64,000 nt of DNA, taken from the NCBI RefSeq assembly GCF_038452265.1, contig NZ_CP151842.1, forward strand, positions 2,666,001 to 2,730,000, given 5' to 3'. This document shows, piece after piece, positions 18,466-26,822 of this stretch. A program made the translations under genes and the position numbers. This DNA is from Vibrio diazotrophicus (GTDB lineage: Bacteria; Pseudomonadota; Gammaproteobacteria; Enterobacterales; Vibrionaceae). Below the pieces are notes generated by a model that was not told the origin of the DNA, did no database searches, and was given only the letters and a program-made list of their open reading frames with translations. Each line of letters starts with the position of its first letter. Within the stretch, counting starts at the first letter, position 1.

Positions 18466-18488
18466 AAGATGGCGCTGTGCGCCATCTT
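18466..18488 (-). other. Intercistronic hairpin between deoC and deoA
   Basis: A perfect 10-bp inverted repeat (AAGATGGCGC with GCGCCATCTT) and 3-base loop lies 14 bases after the deoC stop. There is no T run on the minus strand, so it is more likely an mRNA 3'-end stabiliser or partial terminator than a full stop. Confidence 0.7.
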
Positions 18489-18502
18489 GTAAAACAGAAC
18501 GA

Positions 18503-19282
18503 TTAGTAAGCCGCTGGATCAGCTTTCTCGTTTGTTACTTCTAATGTATTTAGTAGATTGGTTAGCAGGCTTGACGCACCGAAACGGTAGTGACGGCTGT
18601 CCACCCACTTGTCACCTAGGATTTCGTCAGCCATCGCTAGGTAATCACGAGCATCTTCAGCTGTACGCACACCACCTGCAGGTTTAAAACCTACAGTTTC
18701 AGCAACGTTCATGTCACGAATCACTTCTAACATCATACGTGCGTATTCAGGCGTTGCATTTACTGGCACTTTACCTGTTGAGGTTTTGATGAAGTCTGCG
18801 CCCGCTTCGATAGAGATTTGTGAAGCTTTCTTGATTAGTGCTTCTTCTTTTAGTTCACCAGTTTCGATGATCACCTTAAGAAGAACATCTGAACCACACG
18901 CTTCTTTACATTGCTTAACTAGGTCAAAACCCACTTTCTCGTTACCAGCGATTAGAGCACGGTAAGGGAAAACGACGTCTACTTCGTCAGCGCCGTATGC
19001 TACTGCTGCTTTCGTTTCAGCCACTGCAATTTCCACATCGTCATTACCGTGTGGGAAGTTAGTTACTGTTGCAATGCGAACTTCTGGGGTGCCTTGCTCA
19101 CGAAGGGTCTTCTTAGCAATAGGAATAAAGCGAGGGTAAATACAGATTGCAGCAGTATTGCCTACTGGGCTTTTTGCATCGTGACAAAGCTGGATTACTT
19201 TCGCATCCGTGTCATCATCATTCAGTGTTGTTAAGTCCATCAGTTTAAGTGCACGTAGTGCTGCTGCTTTTAAATCGCTCAT
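18503..19282 (-). CDS. deoC: Deoxyribose-phosphate aldolase
   Basis: Class I aldolase that splits 2-deoxyribose-5-phosphate into glyceraldehyde-3-phosphate and acetaldehyde. It has 259 residues, the gammaproteobacterial length. The Schiff-base lysine lies in FIKTSTGKV, the second active-site lysine in GFKPAGGVRT, and the C-terminal tail ends in the usual AxY-like residues (PAAY). It is the first gene of the deo cluster and is preceded by a long, apparently structured leader. Confidence 0.95.
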   Translation of the reverse strand: MSDLKAAALRALKLMDLTTLNDDDTDAKVIQLCHDAKSPVGNTAAICIYPRFIPIAKKTLREQGTPEVRIATVTNFPHGNDDVEIAVAETKAAVAYGADEVDVVFPYRALIAGNEKVGFDLVKQCKEACGSDVLLKVIIETGELKEEALIKKASQISIEAGADFIKTSTGKVPVNATPEYARMMLEVIRDMNVAETVGFKPAGGVRTAEDARDYLAMADEILGDKWVDSRHYRFGASSLLTNLLNTLEVTNEKADPAAY

Positions 19283-19345
19283 TTCTAACTCCGATCAATA
19301 TATTCAATTAGTTCACTACCAAGGCGACTGTCATACGTCTATTTT

Positions 19346-19472
19346 GATAGCCACAAATGAACGGACTTGGTTCCTTGAAGACTCGGTGAGTGTTTACTGC
19401 TCACCAATTGCTATCCTTGTCACCGCACAGTACCCATTTGGGTCTATGGCACAACAATCTGTGATTGCGGTG
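19346..19472 (-). promoter_or_regulatory. Candidate structured 5' leader of deoC
   Basis: On the minus strand, three nested or adjacent pairings can be drawn. CACCGCA (19466-19472 side) pairs with TGCGGTG and encloses an ACCC/GGGT hairpin. GATAGC pairs with GCTATC (19346-19351 with 19410-19415) and encloses a GGTGAG/CTCACC hairpin (19385-19390 with 19400-19405). The second group resembles a multi-branch junction and ends about 60 bases before the deoC start. It matches no riboswitch class I recognise. The pairings are read by eye; folding energy was not computed. Confidence 0.4.
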
Positions 19473-19623
19473 TCTTACAGTTTCAGTTTCAGGCAGTGTC
19501 AGTTTTAAACATGATCTGTTTTAGACATTAGCTGCCTTTCAAAAACGCCGTGGTGGTTAGCCTATCCAATTGGCTTCACTACGTCGTTTTGATATTCGCT
19601 TACTTCCTTCGGCAAGTGAATAC

Positions 19624-19642
19624 AGTATAGATATTTATCACA
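19624..19642 (-). promoter_or_regulatory. Possible deo promoter with a CRP half-site
   Basis: Minus strand: a -10-like TATACT (19624-19629) lies just downstream of TGTGA (19638-19642), which could be half of a CRP site. No good second half or -35 is visible. If real, the deoC leader would be over 300 bases. The rest of 19473-19777 holds no gene. Confidence 0.3.
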
Positions 19643-19777
19643 AAACTGTAGTCCCATTCGAAGAGCAAACGGTTTGTATCTCAAAAATGGTCAATTTCTG
19701 ACATCCTTGAGACACAAGGCTTTTCAATGCAATCCATTACAAAAAATCACTCTTTGTCATGCCCTGAAAAGCAAAAA

Positions 19778-19808
19778 CACCCCGCAGCAATATTCTTGCT
19801 ACGGGGTG
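19778..19808 (-). terminator. Terminator after nupC
   Basis: Stem CACCCCG/CGGGGTG extended past one mismatch by AGCAA/TTGCT, with a 5-base loop and a run of five T on the minus strand. It lies just beyond the nupC stop, so deoC needs its own promoter. Confidence 0.85.
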
Positions 19809-19846
19809 AGATTAAACGGCGTCTATATATCGTTCTCTAAATCAAA

Positions 19847-21121
19847 TTAGAAAGAGATAAAGAAGCCAGCAATTGTTGCAGCCATCAAGTTAGATAGCGT
19901 ACCAGCAATAACTGCTTTGATACCCATACGAGCGATATCGTGACGACGAGTCGGAGCTAGACCACCTAGACCACCTAGCAGAATCGCGATAGAAGATAGG
20001 TTCGCGAAGCCACATAGAGCGAATGAGATGATTGCTTGAGTCTTCTCAGACATCAATTGACCAGTTGCTGCAACTACTTGAGCGTTTTCACCCACGTATG
20101 GTACGAAGTTTAGGTAAGCAACGAATTCGTTTACAACAGTCTTCTGACCGATGAATGAACCTGCAATTGTTGCTTCTTCCCATGGCACACCGATTACGAA
20201 TGCTAGAGGAGCGAAGATCCAACCTAGAAGAAGTTCTAGAGTTAGTTCAGGCATACCGAACCAACCACCTAGACCGCCTAGGATACCGTTAATAAGTGCG
20301 ATCAGACCGATGAATGCGATTAGCATTGCACCAACGTTCAGAGCAAGTTGTAGACCTGCTGCTGCACCGCCCGCTGCTGCGTCGATAACGTTAGCTGGTT
20401 TGTCGTCGCCGCCTTCAAGAGCATCTTCAATGTTCTCTTGTGGTTGATCAACTTCAGGGAAAAGGATCTTAGCGAACAGTAGACCACCTGGTGCCGCCAT
20501 GAATGACGCTGCAACTAGGTACTCTAGTGGAACACCCATTGATGCGTAACCCGCAAGTACACCACCAGCAACCGAAGCCAAACCACCACACATTACTGCG
20601 AACAGCTCAGATTGAGTCATTTTTGGAACAAATGGGCGAACAACAAGTGGAGCCTCAGTTTGACCAACGAAAATGTTAGCTGCTGCAGACATAGATTCTG
20701 CGCGAGATGTGCCTAGAGCTTTCTGCAGACCACCACCTAGAATCTTAATTACCCATTGCATGATGCCTAGGTAGTAAAGAACCGAGATTAGTGCAGAGAA
20801 GAAAATCAGTGTTGGAAGAACACGGAAAGCGAAGATGAAACCGCCGCCACCGAATACTTCGAACATCTTGTCAGAAACAAGACCACCGAATAGGAAAGAA
20901 GTACCGTCATTACCGTAGTTAATAACGTTAGATACCCCGTTTGAGAAACCAGCAAGTAGATCGCGGCCCCATGGGACATAAAGTACAAATGCACCTAGTG
21001 CAAATTGGATAGCGAATGCGCCACCCACGGTTCTTAAGTTAATAGCTTTGCGGTTGTTTGAAAGTAGTACTGCGATTGCAAGTAAAACCAACATACCGAC
21101 TAGGCTCATAAACGTACTCAT
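19847..21121 (-). CDS. nupC: Concentrative nucleoside transporter NupC
   Basis: Inner-membrane nucleoside:cation symporter of the CNT family, 424 residues with multiple hydrophobic segments. Family motifs are seen in NIFVGQTEAPLVVRPF (nucleoside and ion site) and later in FIGQKTVVNEFVAYLNF, plus ALCGFANLSSIAILLGGLG. It lies upstream of the deo genes on the same strand but is separated from them by a terminator. Catabolism and uptake of nucleosides are thus neighbours. Which nucleosides it prefers cannot be told from sequence. Confidence 0.92.
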   Translation of the reverse strand: MSTFMSLVGMLVLLAIAVLLSNNRKAINLRTVGGAFAIQFALGAFVLYVPWGRDLLAGFSNGVSNVINYGNDGTSFLFGGLVSDKMFEVFGGGGFIFAFRVLPTLIFFSALISVLYYLGIMQWVIKILGGGLQKALGTSRAESMSAAANIFVGQTEAPLVVRPFVPKMTQSELFAVMCGGLASVAGGVLAGYASMGVPLEYLVAASFMAAPGGLLFAKILFPEVDQPQENIEDALEGGDDKPANVIDAAAGGAAAGLQLALNVGAMLIAFIGLIALINGILGGLGGWFGMPELTLELLLGWIFAPLAFVIGVPWEEATIAGSFIGQKTVVNEFVAYLNFVPYVGENAQVVAATGQLMSEKTQAIISFALCGFANLSSIAILLGGLGGLAPTRRHDIARMGIKAVIAGTLSNLMAATIAGFFISF

Positions 21122-21183
21122 AGTTTATGGCTTCCTTATAGTTTAATTTGGCGTGTTAAACATTGGGTTGTTTTCGGGGTGCG

Positions 21184-21189
21184 ATTATA
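21184..21189 (-). promoter_or_regulatory. Candidate nupC -10 element
   Basis: A perfect TATAAT on the minus strand, 63 bases before the nupC ATG. TGTGA lies just upstream (21198-21202) but without a matching second half. No good -35 was found. Confidence 0.4.
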
Positions 21190-21677
21190 CGCATCTCTCA
21201 CAGCAAAAAGTAATATATGCATCACGCATTTTTAGGCAATGACTCAACATTACATTCAAAAACAAGAAGCAAGTCACAATAAAACCCCAAAACAGAGGGG
21301 TTTTAACCTTATCAGCAACATGTAGCCAACAAATTGTAGCCTACATTCCATAAAATGCTGCAACCGTTTGCTCATAAAAGAAGAAGACAAATTTTCGAAT
21401 TTTAACGACACATTCTTGGCATTTATCACCCAAGTCAACGACAAACACTGATTTTATTTCAAACCAAAACATGAGCGTTTCATCACACTCGAATGTTACA
21501 TTTTTCACTCAACCACACTACAAATTTGTATTCAAACGCACATTCAACACCGAGAAAATTAGAACAAGATTCATCCATACATATCCCCAATAAGTTGGCT
21601 TACCATTTGCTTAGTCAGCTAGACGCTATGAAAACAACGAATAGCAAAGCAATCAAATCGTCATTTTGCACTAATTT

Positions 21678-21693
21678 GGTGATTCAAATCACA
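21678..21693 (+). promoter_or_regulatory. CRP-like binding site
   Basis: GGTGA-ttcaaa-TCACA matches the CRP consensus TGTGA-N6-TCACA at nine of ten positions, with AT-rich flanks. It lies about 275 bases before the BMP gene and would fit cAMP-CRP control of nucleoside uptake. Confidence 0.55.
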
Positions 21694-21818
21694 CATTTGG
21701 TGAACCTAATTTCTTGTAAACGCTAGGAATTAACAAATAAACATACATTTATGGCGAATTAGTTTCTTCCTTCACAAAAAAATGTGATTTGGTGTGAGGT
21801 ATTCGACTTTTTTTTGCA

Positions 21819-21834
21819 GCGCAAACGATAAACT
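21819..21834 (+). promoter_or_regulatory. Possible PurR operator
   Basis: The left half CGCAAACG is a perfect match to the PurR consensus half; the right half (ATAAACTT) is poor. A -10-like TATACA follows at 21835-21840. PurR control would suit a purine nucleoside transporter, but the match is only partial. Confidence 0.3.
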
Positions 21835-21967
21835 TATACACGATCAAACTAGCTCACCAATAATTCATTCAAACTATTGATATTTTGTTTTTGGGTTTGT
21901 TGGACTTTTGTTAAAGGTCAGCAGTCTCTCGTCTAGTACAGTGGTATTGCAACATAGGTATATAACA

Positions 21968-22963
21968 GTGAAAAAATCTATTATAAAAATCTCAGCACTT
22001 GCTTTAGCGGTTTCGTCATTTCACGTTTTCGCAGAAGCAAAACCAGCCGTAATTTATGATACAGCGGGTAAATTCGATAAATCGTTCAACGAAGCGGTAT
22101 ATCAAAATGGTGTAAAAGTGATGGCTGCGGAAGGTACTGAAGTTCGCGAATTTGAACCTCAAAATGAGGCGCAACGTGAACAAGGTCTTCGTCGTTTAGC
22201 AAGCCGCGGTTTTAGCCCAATTGTTGCAGTAGGCTTTAATATGGCGTCAGCTGTAGAAAAAGTAGCAACTGAGTTCCCAGACATTCACTTCACAATTCTT
22301 GACTCAGTTGTTGATAAACCAAACGTTCAATCAATCGTATTTAAAGAACACGAAGGTTCATTCCTAGTGGGTGCACTTGCTGCGAAAGCGTCAAAATCAG
22401 GCGTAGTTGGCTTCGTTGGCGGTATGGATATCCCTCTTATCCGTAAATTCCAATGTGGTTATGAGCAAGGTGCTAAATACACCAACCCAAGCATCACTGT
22501 TCTACAAAACATGACAGGTTCAACGCCAGCAGCGTTTGCTGACCCTGCAAAAGGCTCTGAGCTTGCGAAATCTCAATTCTCTAAAGGTGTTGACGTTGTT
22601 TACGCGGCAGCTGGCGGTACTGGTCTAGGTGTTTACCAAGCAGCGAAAGATGCGGGCAAACTAGCGATCGGTGTTGACTCAAACCAAAACCACCTACAAC
22701 CAGGCACAATGCTAACTTCAATGGTTAAGCTAGTAGGTGCTGCTTCAGTTGAGACTTGGAAAGAAGAAATGAACGGTACTTGGCAACCAGGTATCAAAGC
22801 TCTAGGTCTTAAAGAGAATGCGGTTGACTGGGCATACGACGACAACAACAAATCTCTGATCACTGACGAAATGAAAGCTTACATGGATACACTAAAAGCA
22901 GACATTATCGCAGGCAAAATCAAGATTCACGACTACATGTCTAACAACAAGTGTGAGTACTAA
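21968..22963 (+). CDS. BMP-family ABC transporter substrate-binding protein (nucleoside)
   Basis: Periplasmic binding protein of the BMP/PnrA-like family, which mostly bind purine nucleosides. From GTG 21968 the protein is 331 residues with a cleavable signal peptide (KKSIIKISALALAVSSFHVFA, cut after residue 22). Family features are AVIYDTAGKFDKSFNEAVYQ, a VGFNMA segment, GFVGGMDIPLIRKFQCGYEQG, and GVDSNQNHLQPG near the ligand-binding cleft. The open frame extends 20 codons upstream to 21908, but the signal peptide fixes the GTG start. A perfect hairpin separates it from the ATPase and permease genes downstream. Confidence 0.9.
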   Translation: MKKSIIKISALALAVSSFHVFAEAKPAVIYDTAGKFDKSFNEAVYQNGVKVMAAEGTEVREFEPQNEAQREQGLRRLASRGFSPIVAVGFNMASAVEKVATEFPDIHFTILDSVVDKPNVQSIVFKEHEGSFLVGALAAKASKSGVVGFVGGMDIPLIRKFQCGYEQGAKYTNPSITVLQNMTGSTPAAFADPAKGSELAKSQFSKGVDVVYAAAGGTGLGVYQAAKDAGKLAIGVDSNQNHLQPGTMLTSMVKLVGAASVETWKEEMNGTWQPGIKALGLKENAVDWAYDDNNKSLITDEMKAYMDTLKADIIAGKIKIHDYMSNNKCEY

Positions 22964-23011
22964 TTTAGTTCTTAATACTTAGTTAAAACAATACGTTCCG
23001 TTTGGAAATGT

Positions 23012-23041
23012 CATACGCCGCTGCTTGCTCAGCGGCGTATG
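23012..23041 (+). other. Intercistronic hairpin after the BMP gene
   Basis: A perfect 12-bp stem (CATACGCCGCTG with CAGCGGCGTATG) and 6-base loop in the gap between the binding-protein gene and the ATPase gene. There is no T run directly after it, so it may protect the upstream message and let part of transcription continue. Confidence 0.75.
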
Positions 23042-23124
23042 GTTTATTTGGCTGCTCGATCAAGCGCATCCATTTGAATATGGCCTTAGGGTCTGTTGAC
23101 CTCATTAGTTCAGGAAGTTTTTAC

Positions 23125-24693
23125 GTGACGCAATCTCAAAACTATGCCATCGAGCTTAAAAAAATCGATAAACGCTTTGGTACCGTTCACGCGAATAAAG
23201 CTATCGATTTAAAAGTTCCAGCAGGTACGATTCACGGCATTATCGGTGAAAATGGCGCTGGTAAATCCACCTTGATGAGCATCATCTACGGTTTTTATAC
23301 ACCAAACTCAGGTGAGATGTTTGTCGATGGTAAACCATATAACCCTAACAACTCTCAAGAAGCGATTGCCGCAGGGATAGGCATGGTTCACCAACACTTT
23401 ATGTTGGTTGATACCTTCACGGTTCTTGAAAACGTCGTTCTCGGCGCTGAATCAGGCTGGAAACTAGAAGACAGCTTAAAAGCTGCAAGAAAGAAACTGC
23501 ACCAAATAGAAAAAGACTACGGTTTAGATGTTCCACTGGATAAATTGGTTGGTGACCTACCTGTTGGTTTGCAACAACGAGTTGAAATTCTTAAAGCTCT
23601 CTACCGCGATGCAAAACTGCTTATTCTTGATGAACCAACTGGCGTGTTAACGCCTCAAGAAGCGGATCACTTATTCGCGATTCTGGACAAGCTTCGCAGT
23701 CAAGGCACAACGGTTATCATCATCACTCATAAACTGCGTGAAGTACTGGCTATTACCGATAACATTTCGGTGATGCGTCAAGGCCAAATGGTTGCCGATG
23801 TCAAAACCTCAGACACCAACCGCGAAGAGCTTGCAGAGCTGATGGTAGGACGTAAAGTTCGCCTAAAAGTTGATAAGTCTGAAGCCAAACCAGCCAAAGA
23901 GTTACTGAAGGTAAACAAGCTAGGCTACGTCGATCATAGCGGTGTTAAGCGCGTCAAAGACATCAGCTTCTCAGTACGAGCAGGTGAGCTGGTCGGTATT
24001 GCTGGGGTATCCGGCAATGGTCAATCAGAGATCCTGTCACTGCTGTCTGGCATCTTAAAGCCAACATCGGGCAGCTTTGAACTGAACGGTCACACGATTT
24101 CTGTCGATAAACCGGCGGATCCACAGCAAGTGAGAGCGATGGGTGTGGGTCATATTCCAGAAGATCGCCACAAACAAGGTTTGATCAATAAATTTGAAGC
24201 TCAAGAAGCTTACATCTTGGGCTATCACAATCTGCCAAAATACAACAAAGGCTTACTGCAAGACAAAGCCGCGATTTCGAAGATTTGCCAAGAGAGCATG
24301 GATAAGTGGGATGTTCGCCCGAATGATATCCACCTAAAAACGGCAAACTTCTCTGGTGGTAACCAGCAAAAACTGGTGATTGCCCGTGAAATGGAAGAGA
24401 ACCCAGACGTCCTTCTGATTGGTCAACCCACTCGTGGTGTAGACATCGGCGCGATTGAATATATCCACCAACAAATTATCGCTAGCCGCGATGCAGGCAA
24501 AGCCGTGCTATTAGTTTCGGTAGAACTGGATGAAATCCTCAGCCTTGCCGATCGCATATTGGTTGTGTTTGATGGCGCTATTGTCGGTGAACTGCAAGCT
24601 CATCAGGCTGATGAGAAAACATTAGGTCTTATGATGGCAAACATCATTCCAGACCACATAAAAGAGAGTATTGCCCAAGGAGAGACGGCATGA
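23125..24693 (+). CDS. Nucleoside ABC transporter ATP-binding protein
   Basis: Double-domain ATPase of the BMP-associated (YufO/NupA-like) importer family, 522 residues from GTG 23125. That start has AGGA nine bases upstream, and the protein starts VTQSQNYAIELKKIDKRFG. The first domain has Walker A GENGAGKST and Walker B LLILDEPTG but a degenerate signature (LPVGLQQR). The second has a degenerate Walker A (GVSGNGQSE) and altered Walker B (LIGQPTRG) but a canonical signature (FSGGNQQK). This asymmetry is usual in the sugar and nucleoside class. The ORF extends upstream to 23002 across the hairpin, which I reject. It overlaps the next gene by 4 bases. Confidence 0.9.
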   Translation: MTQSQNYAIELKKIDKRFGTVHANKAIDLKVPAGTIHGIIGENGAGKSTLMSIIYGFYTPNSGEMFVDGKPYNPNNSQEAIAAGIGMVHQHFMLVDTFTVLENVVLGAESGWKLEDSLKAARKKLHQIEKDYGLDVPLDKLVGDLPVGLQQRVEILKALYRDAKLLILDEPTGVLTPQEADHLFAILDKLRSQGTTVIIITHKLREVLAITDNISVMRQGQMVADVKTSDTNREELAELMVGRKVRLKVDKSEAKPAKELLKVNKLGYVDHSGVKRVKDISFSVRAGELVGIAGVSGNGQSEILSLLSGILKPTSGSFELNGHTISVDKPADPQQVRAMGVGHIPEDRHKQGLINKFEAQEAYILGYHNLPKYNKGLLQDKAAISKICQESMDKWDVRPNDIHLKTANFSGGNQQKLVIAREMEENPDVLLIGQPTRGVDIGAIEYIHQQIIASRDAGKAVLLVSVELDEILSLADRILVVFDGAIVGELQAHQADEKTLGLMMANIIPDHIKESIAQGETA

Positions 24694-25802
24694 GTCAGGC
24701 AAAAGTGCCCGCTTGGGTAACCATTGCGCTGTTACCTGCGATTAACGTTTTGGTCGCGTTTTTAGTTTCAGCTTTGTTATTTATCTATATTGATATCAAC
24801 CCATTAGATGCCATCAAAGTCATGTGGACAGGGGCGTTCGGTTACGCTGAAGGCTTCGGTTACACCCTTTACTACACCACCGGTTTTATCTTTACCGGTT
24901 TAGCCGTTGCAGTGGCCTATCACGCAGGGCTATTCAACATCGGTGTGGAAGGTCAGGCCTATATTGGTGGTCTGGGTGTCGGGATAATCTGTTTAACCCT
25001 CGGTGAATATGCTCCTTGGTATGTGGTATTTCCTGTAGCGGTTATCGCTGGCGGCATTTTTGGTGCAGCTTGGGCGTTTATTCCTGCTTACTTACAGGCA
25101 AAGCGAGGTTCTCATATCGTAATTACAACGATCATGTTTAACTTCATTGCAGCTTCGCTTATGGCCTATCTTCTCGTCGACATTCTGAAGCCAGAAACCA
25201 CGATGGCAACAGAGAGTCGCGTATTTGCACAGGGTAGCTGGTTACCAAAAATGCACGAATTGTTTGCTGTATTTGGTATCAACGTTGCGCCAAGCCCACT
25301 CAATATCAGTTTTATTTTCGCTCTGTTGTGCTGTGTGTTTGTGTGGCTCTTCATTTGGCACTCACGTTGGGGCTATGAGATTCGCTCTATCGGCGCGAAT
25401 GCGTCTGCTGCATCTTACGCAGGTATTAACTACCTGAAGATAATCGTCATTACTATGCTGCTTTCTGGCATGTTGGCAGGCTTCTTTGGTATCAACGTGC
25501 TGCAAGGTGAACTTCACCAGATCAAACTGAACTTCGTAGAAGGGTTTGGCTTCACTGGTATTGCAGTAGCTTTGATGGGACGAAACCACCCAGTAGGTGT
25601 TGTTCTTGCAAGTTTGCTGTTTGGCTTCCTCTATCAGGGCGGCGCTGAGCTGAGCTTCGATTACGGCGTTGACCGTAACATCGTTGTGGTACTGCAAGGT
25701 CTGGTGATTCTTTTCTCTGGTGCGCTTGAGTACATGTTCAAACCTTCAATTGAACGCATTTATCTGCGCTTATTTGGCAAACAAGAACATGGAGTTGCGT
25801 AA
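24690..25802 (+). CDS. Nucleoside ABC transporter permease 1
   Basis: Integral membrane permease of the BPD-transport-2 family (YufP/NupB-like), 370 residues with about eight to ten hydrophobic segments. Family motifs are FNIGVEGQAYIGGLG and, later, GFTGIAVALMGRNHPVG. The start codon overlaps the ATPase stop (ATGA), so the genes are translationally coupled. It would form a heterodimer with the permease encoded next. Confidence 0.9.
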   Translation: MSQAKVPAWVTIALLPAINVLVAFLVSALLFIYIDINPLDAIKVMWTGAFGYAEGFGYTLYYTTGFIFTGLAVAVAYHAGLFNIGVEGQAYIGGLGVGIICLTLGEYAPWYVVFPVAVIAGGIFGAAWAFIPAYLQAKRGSHIVITTIMFNFIAASLMAYLLVDILKPETTMATESRVFAQGSWLPKMHELFAVFGINVAPSPLNISFIFALLCCVFVWLFIWHSRWGYEIRSIGANASAASYAGINYLKIIVITMLLSGMLAGFFGINVLQGELHQIKLNFVEGFGFTGIAVALMGRNHPVGVVLASLLFGFLYQGGAELSFDYGVDRNIVVVLQGLVILFSGALEYMFKPSIERIYLRLFGKQEHGVA

Positions 25803-25804
25803 TC

Positions 25805-26770
25805 ATGTTTGAAACCATCATTTTAATGGCTGATGCCACAATTCGTGTTGCCACCCCGCTTATTCTTGCCGCTCTAGCCGGTATGTTTAGTGAGCGTTCA
25901 GGTGTAGTAAACATCGCACTGGAAGGTAAACTTTTGGCAGCCGCTTTCGCAGGTGCTGCGACAGCTTACATCACTGGCTCAGCTTGGCTCGGTGTTTGTG
26001 CTGGTGTGCTAGTGTCTATTCTGCTTGCTTTACTTCACGGCTTTGCTTCGATTACACACCGTGGCGACCAAGTAGTCAGCGGTATGGCAATCAATATTCT
26101 AGCGACAGGTTTAACCGTAACTCTAGGACGTTACTGGTTCAATCAAGGCGGTCAAACACCAGCGCTTTCTGGCGATGCTCGTTTTGCACCAATAACCTTA
26201 CCGGGCGCTGATGCGTTGCAAGATGTTCCTGTTGTTGGGCTCATCTATTCTGAGCTAATCAGCGGTCACTCGATTATTGAGTATGTGGCTTTAGCGGCAG
26301 TACCTTTGTCTTGGTACGTATTGTTCAAAACTCGCTTCGGCTTACGCTTAAGAGCAGTAGGTGATTCTCCAGCGGCAGTGGATACAGCCGGTATTTCGGT
26401 TGCTGGCATGCGTTATAGTGCCATGGTGATCTGTGGCTTATTGGTGGGTTTGGCTGGCGTGTACCTTTCTGTAGGTCAAACTGCGCAGTTCATTCCTAAC
26501 ATGAGCGCAGGTAAAGGCTATATGGCACTAGCAGCCCTTATCTTTGGTAAGTGGCGTCCTGTGACAGCTATGGCAGCCTGTTTGCTATTCGGCTTCCTTG
26601 ATGCGCTGGCAATTCGTCTGCAAGGCGTGAGCGTTGGTGAGTTCCCTATTCCGGTTCAAGCCATCGAAGCGTTGCCGTATATCTTGACGGTATTTCTACT
26701 TGCAGGATTTATTGGTAAAGCAGTTGCGCCAAAAGCAATTGGTGTTCCATACACCAAAGAGCGCGAATAA
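25805..26770 (+). CDS. Nucleoside ABC transporter permease 2
   Basis: Second permease of the importer (YufQ/NupC-type in Gram-positive naming), 321 residues, strongly hydrophobic. The SERSGVVNIALEGKLL motif is the counterpart of the GVEGQ motif in the first permease, and GKGYMALAALIFGKWRP matches the family. It starts two bases after the preceding stop. It completes a binding-protein, ATPase, permease, permease operon and is followed by a strong terminator. Confidence 0.9.
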   Translation: MFETIILMADATIRVATPLILAALAGMFSERSGVVNIALEGKLLAAAFAGAATAYITGSAWLGVCAGVLVSILLALLHGFASITHRGDQVVSGMAINILATGLTVTLGRYWFNQGGQTPALSGDARFAPITLPGADALQDVPVVGLIYSELISGHSIIEYVALAAVPLSWYVLFKTRFGLRLRAVGDSPAAVDTAGISVAGMRYSAMVICGLLVGLAGVYLSVGQTAQFIPNMSAGKGYMALAALIFGKWRPVTAMAACLLFGFLDALAIRLQGVSVGEFPIPVQAIEALPYILTVFLLAGFIGKAVAPKAIGVPYTKERE

Positions 26771-26794
26771 CGACTTAATCTTTTTACCTAACAC

Positions 26795-26821
26795 AAAGGG
26801 GAGCGAATTTCGCTCCCCTTT
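26795..26821. terminator. Bidirectional terminator between permease 2 and tatD
   Basis: A perfect 12-bp stem (AAAGGGGAGCGA with TCGCTCCCCTTT) and 3-base loop between two convergent genes. Confidence 0.85.
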
Positions 26822-26822
26822 G

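Larger units (their letters stand above)
21122..21967. other. Long divergent intergenic region between nupC and the BMP gene
   Basis: About 850 AT-rich bases with no convincing gene. An ORF of 77 codons at 21493-21726 has no ribosome-binding site and low-complexity content, so I do not call it. The region holds the nupC -10, a CRP-like site and a PurR-like half site, listed separately. Confidence 0.6.

Noticed and set aside
21493..21726. 77-codon frame in the nupC-BMP gap
   Set aside because: No ribosome-binding site, low-complexity composition, and it runs through the CRP-like site.
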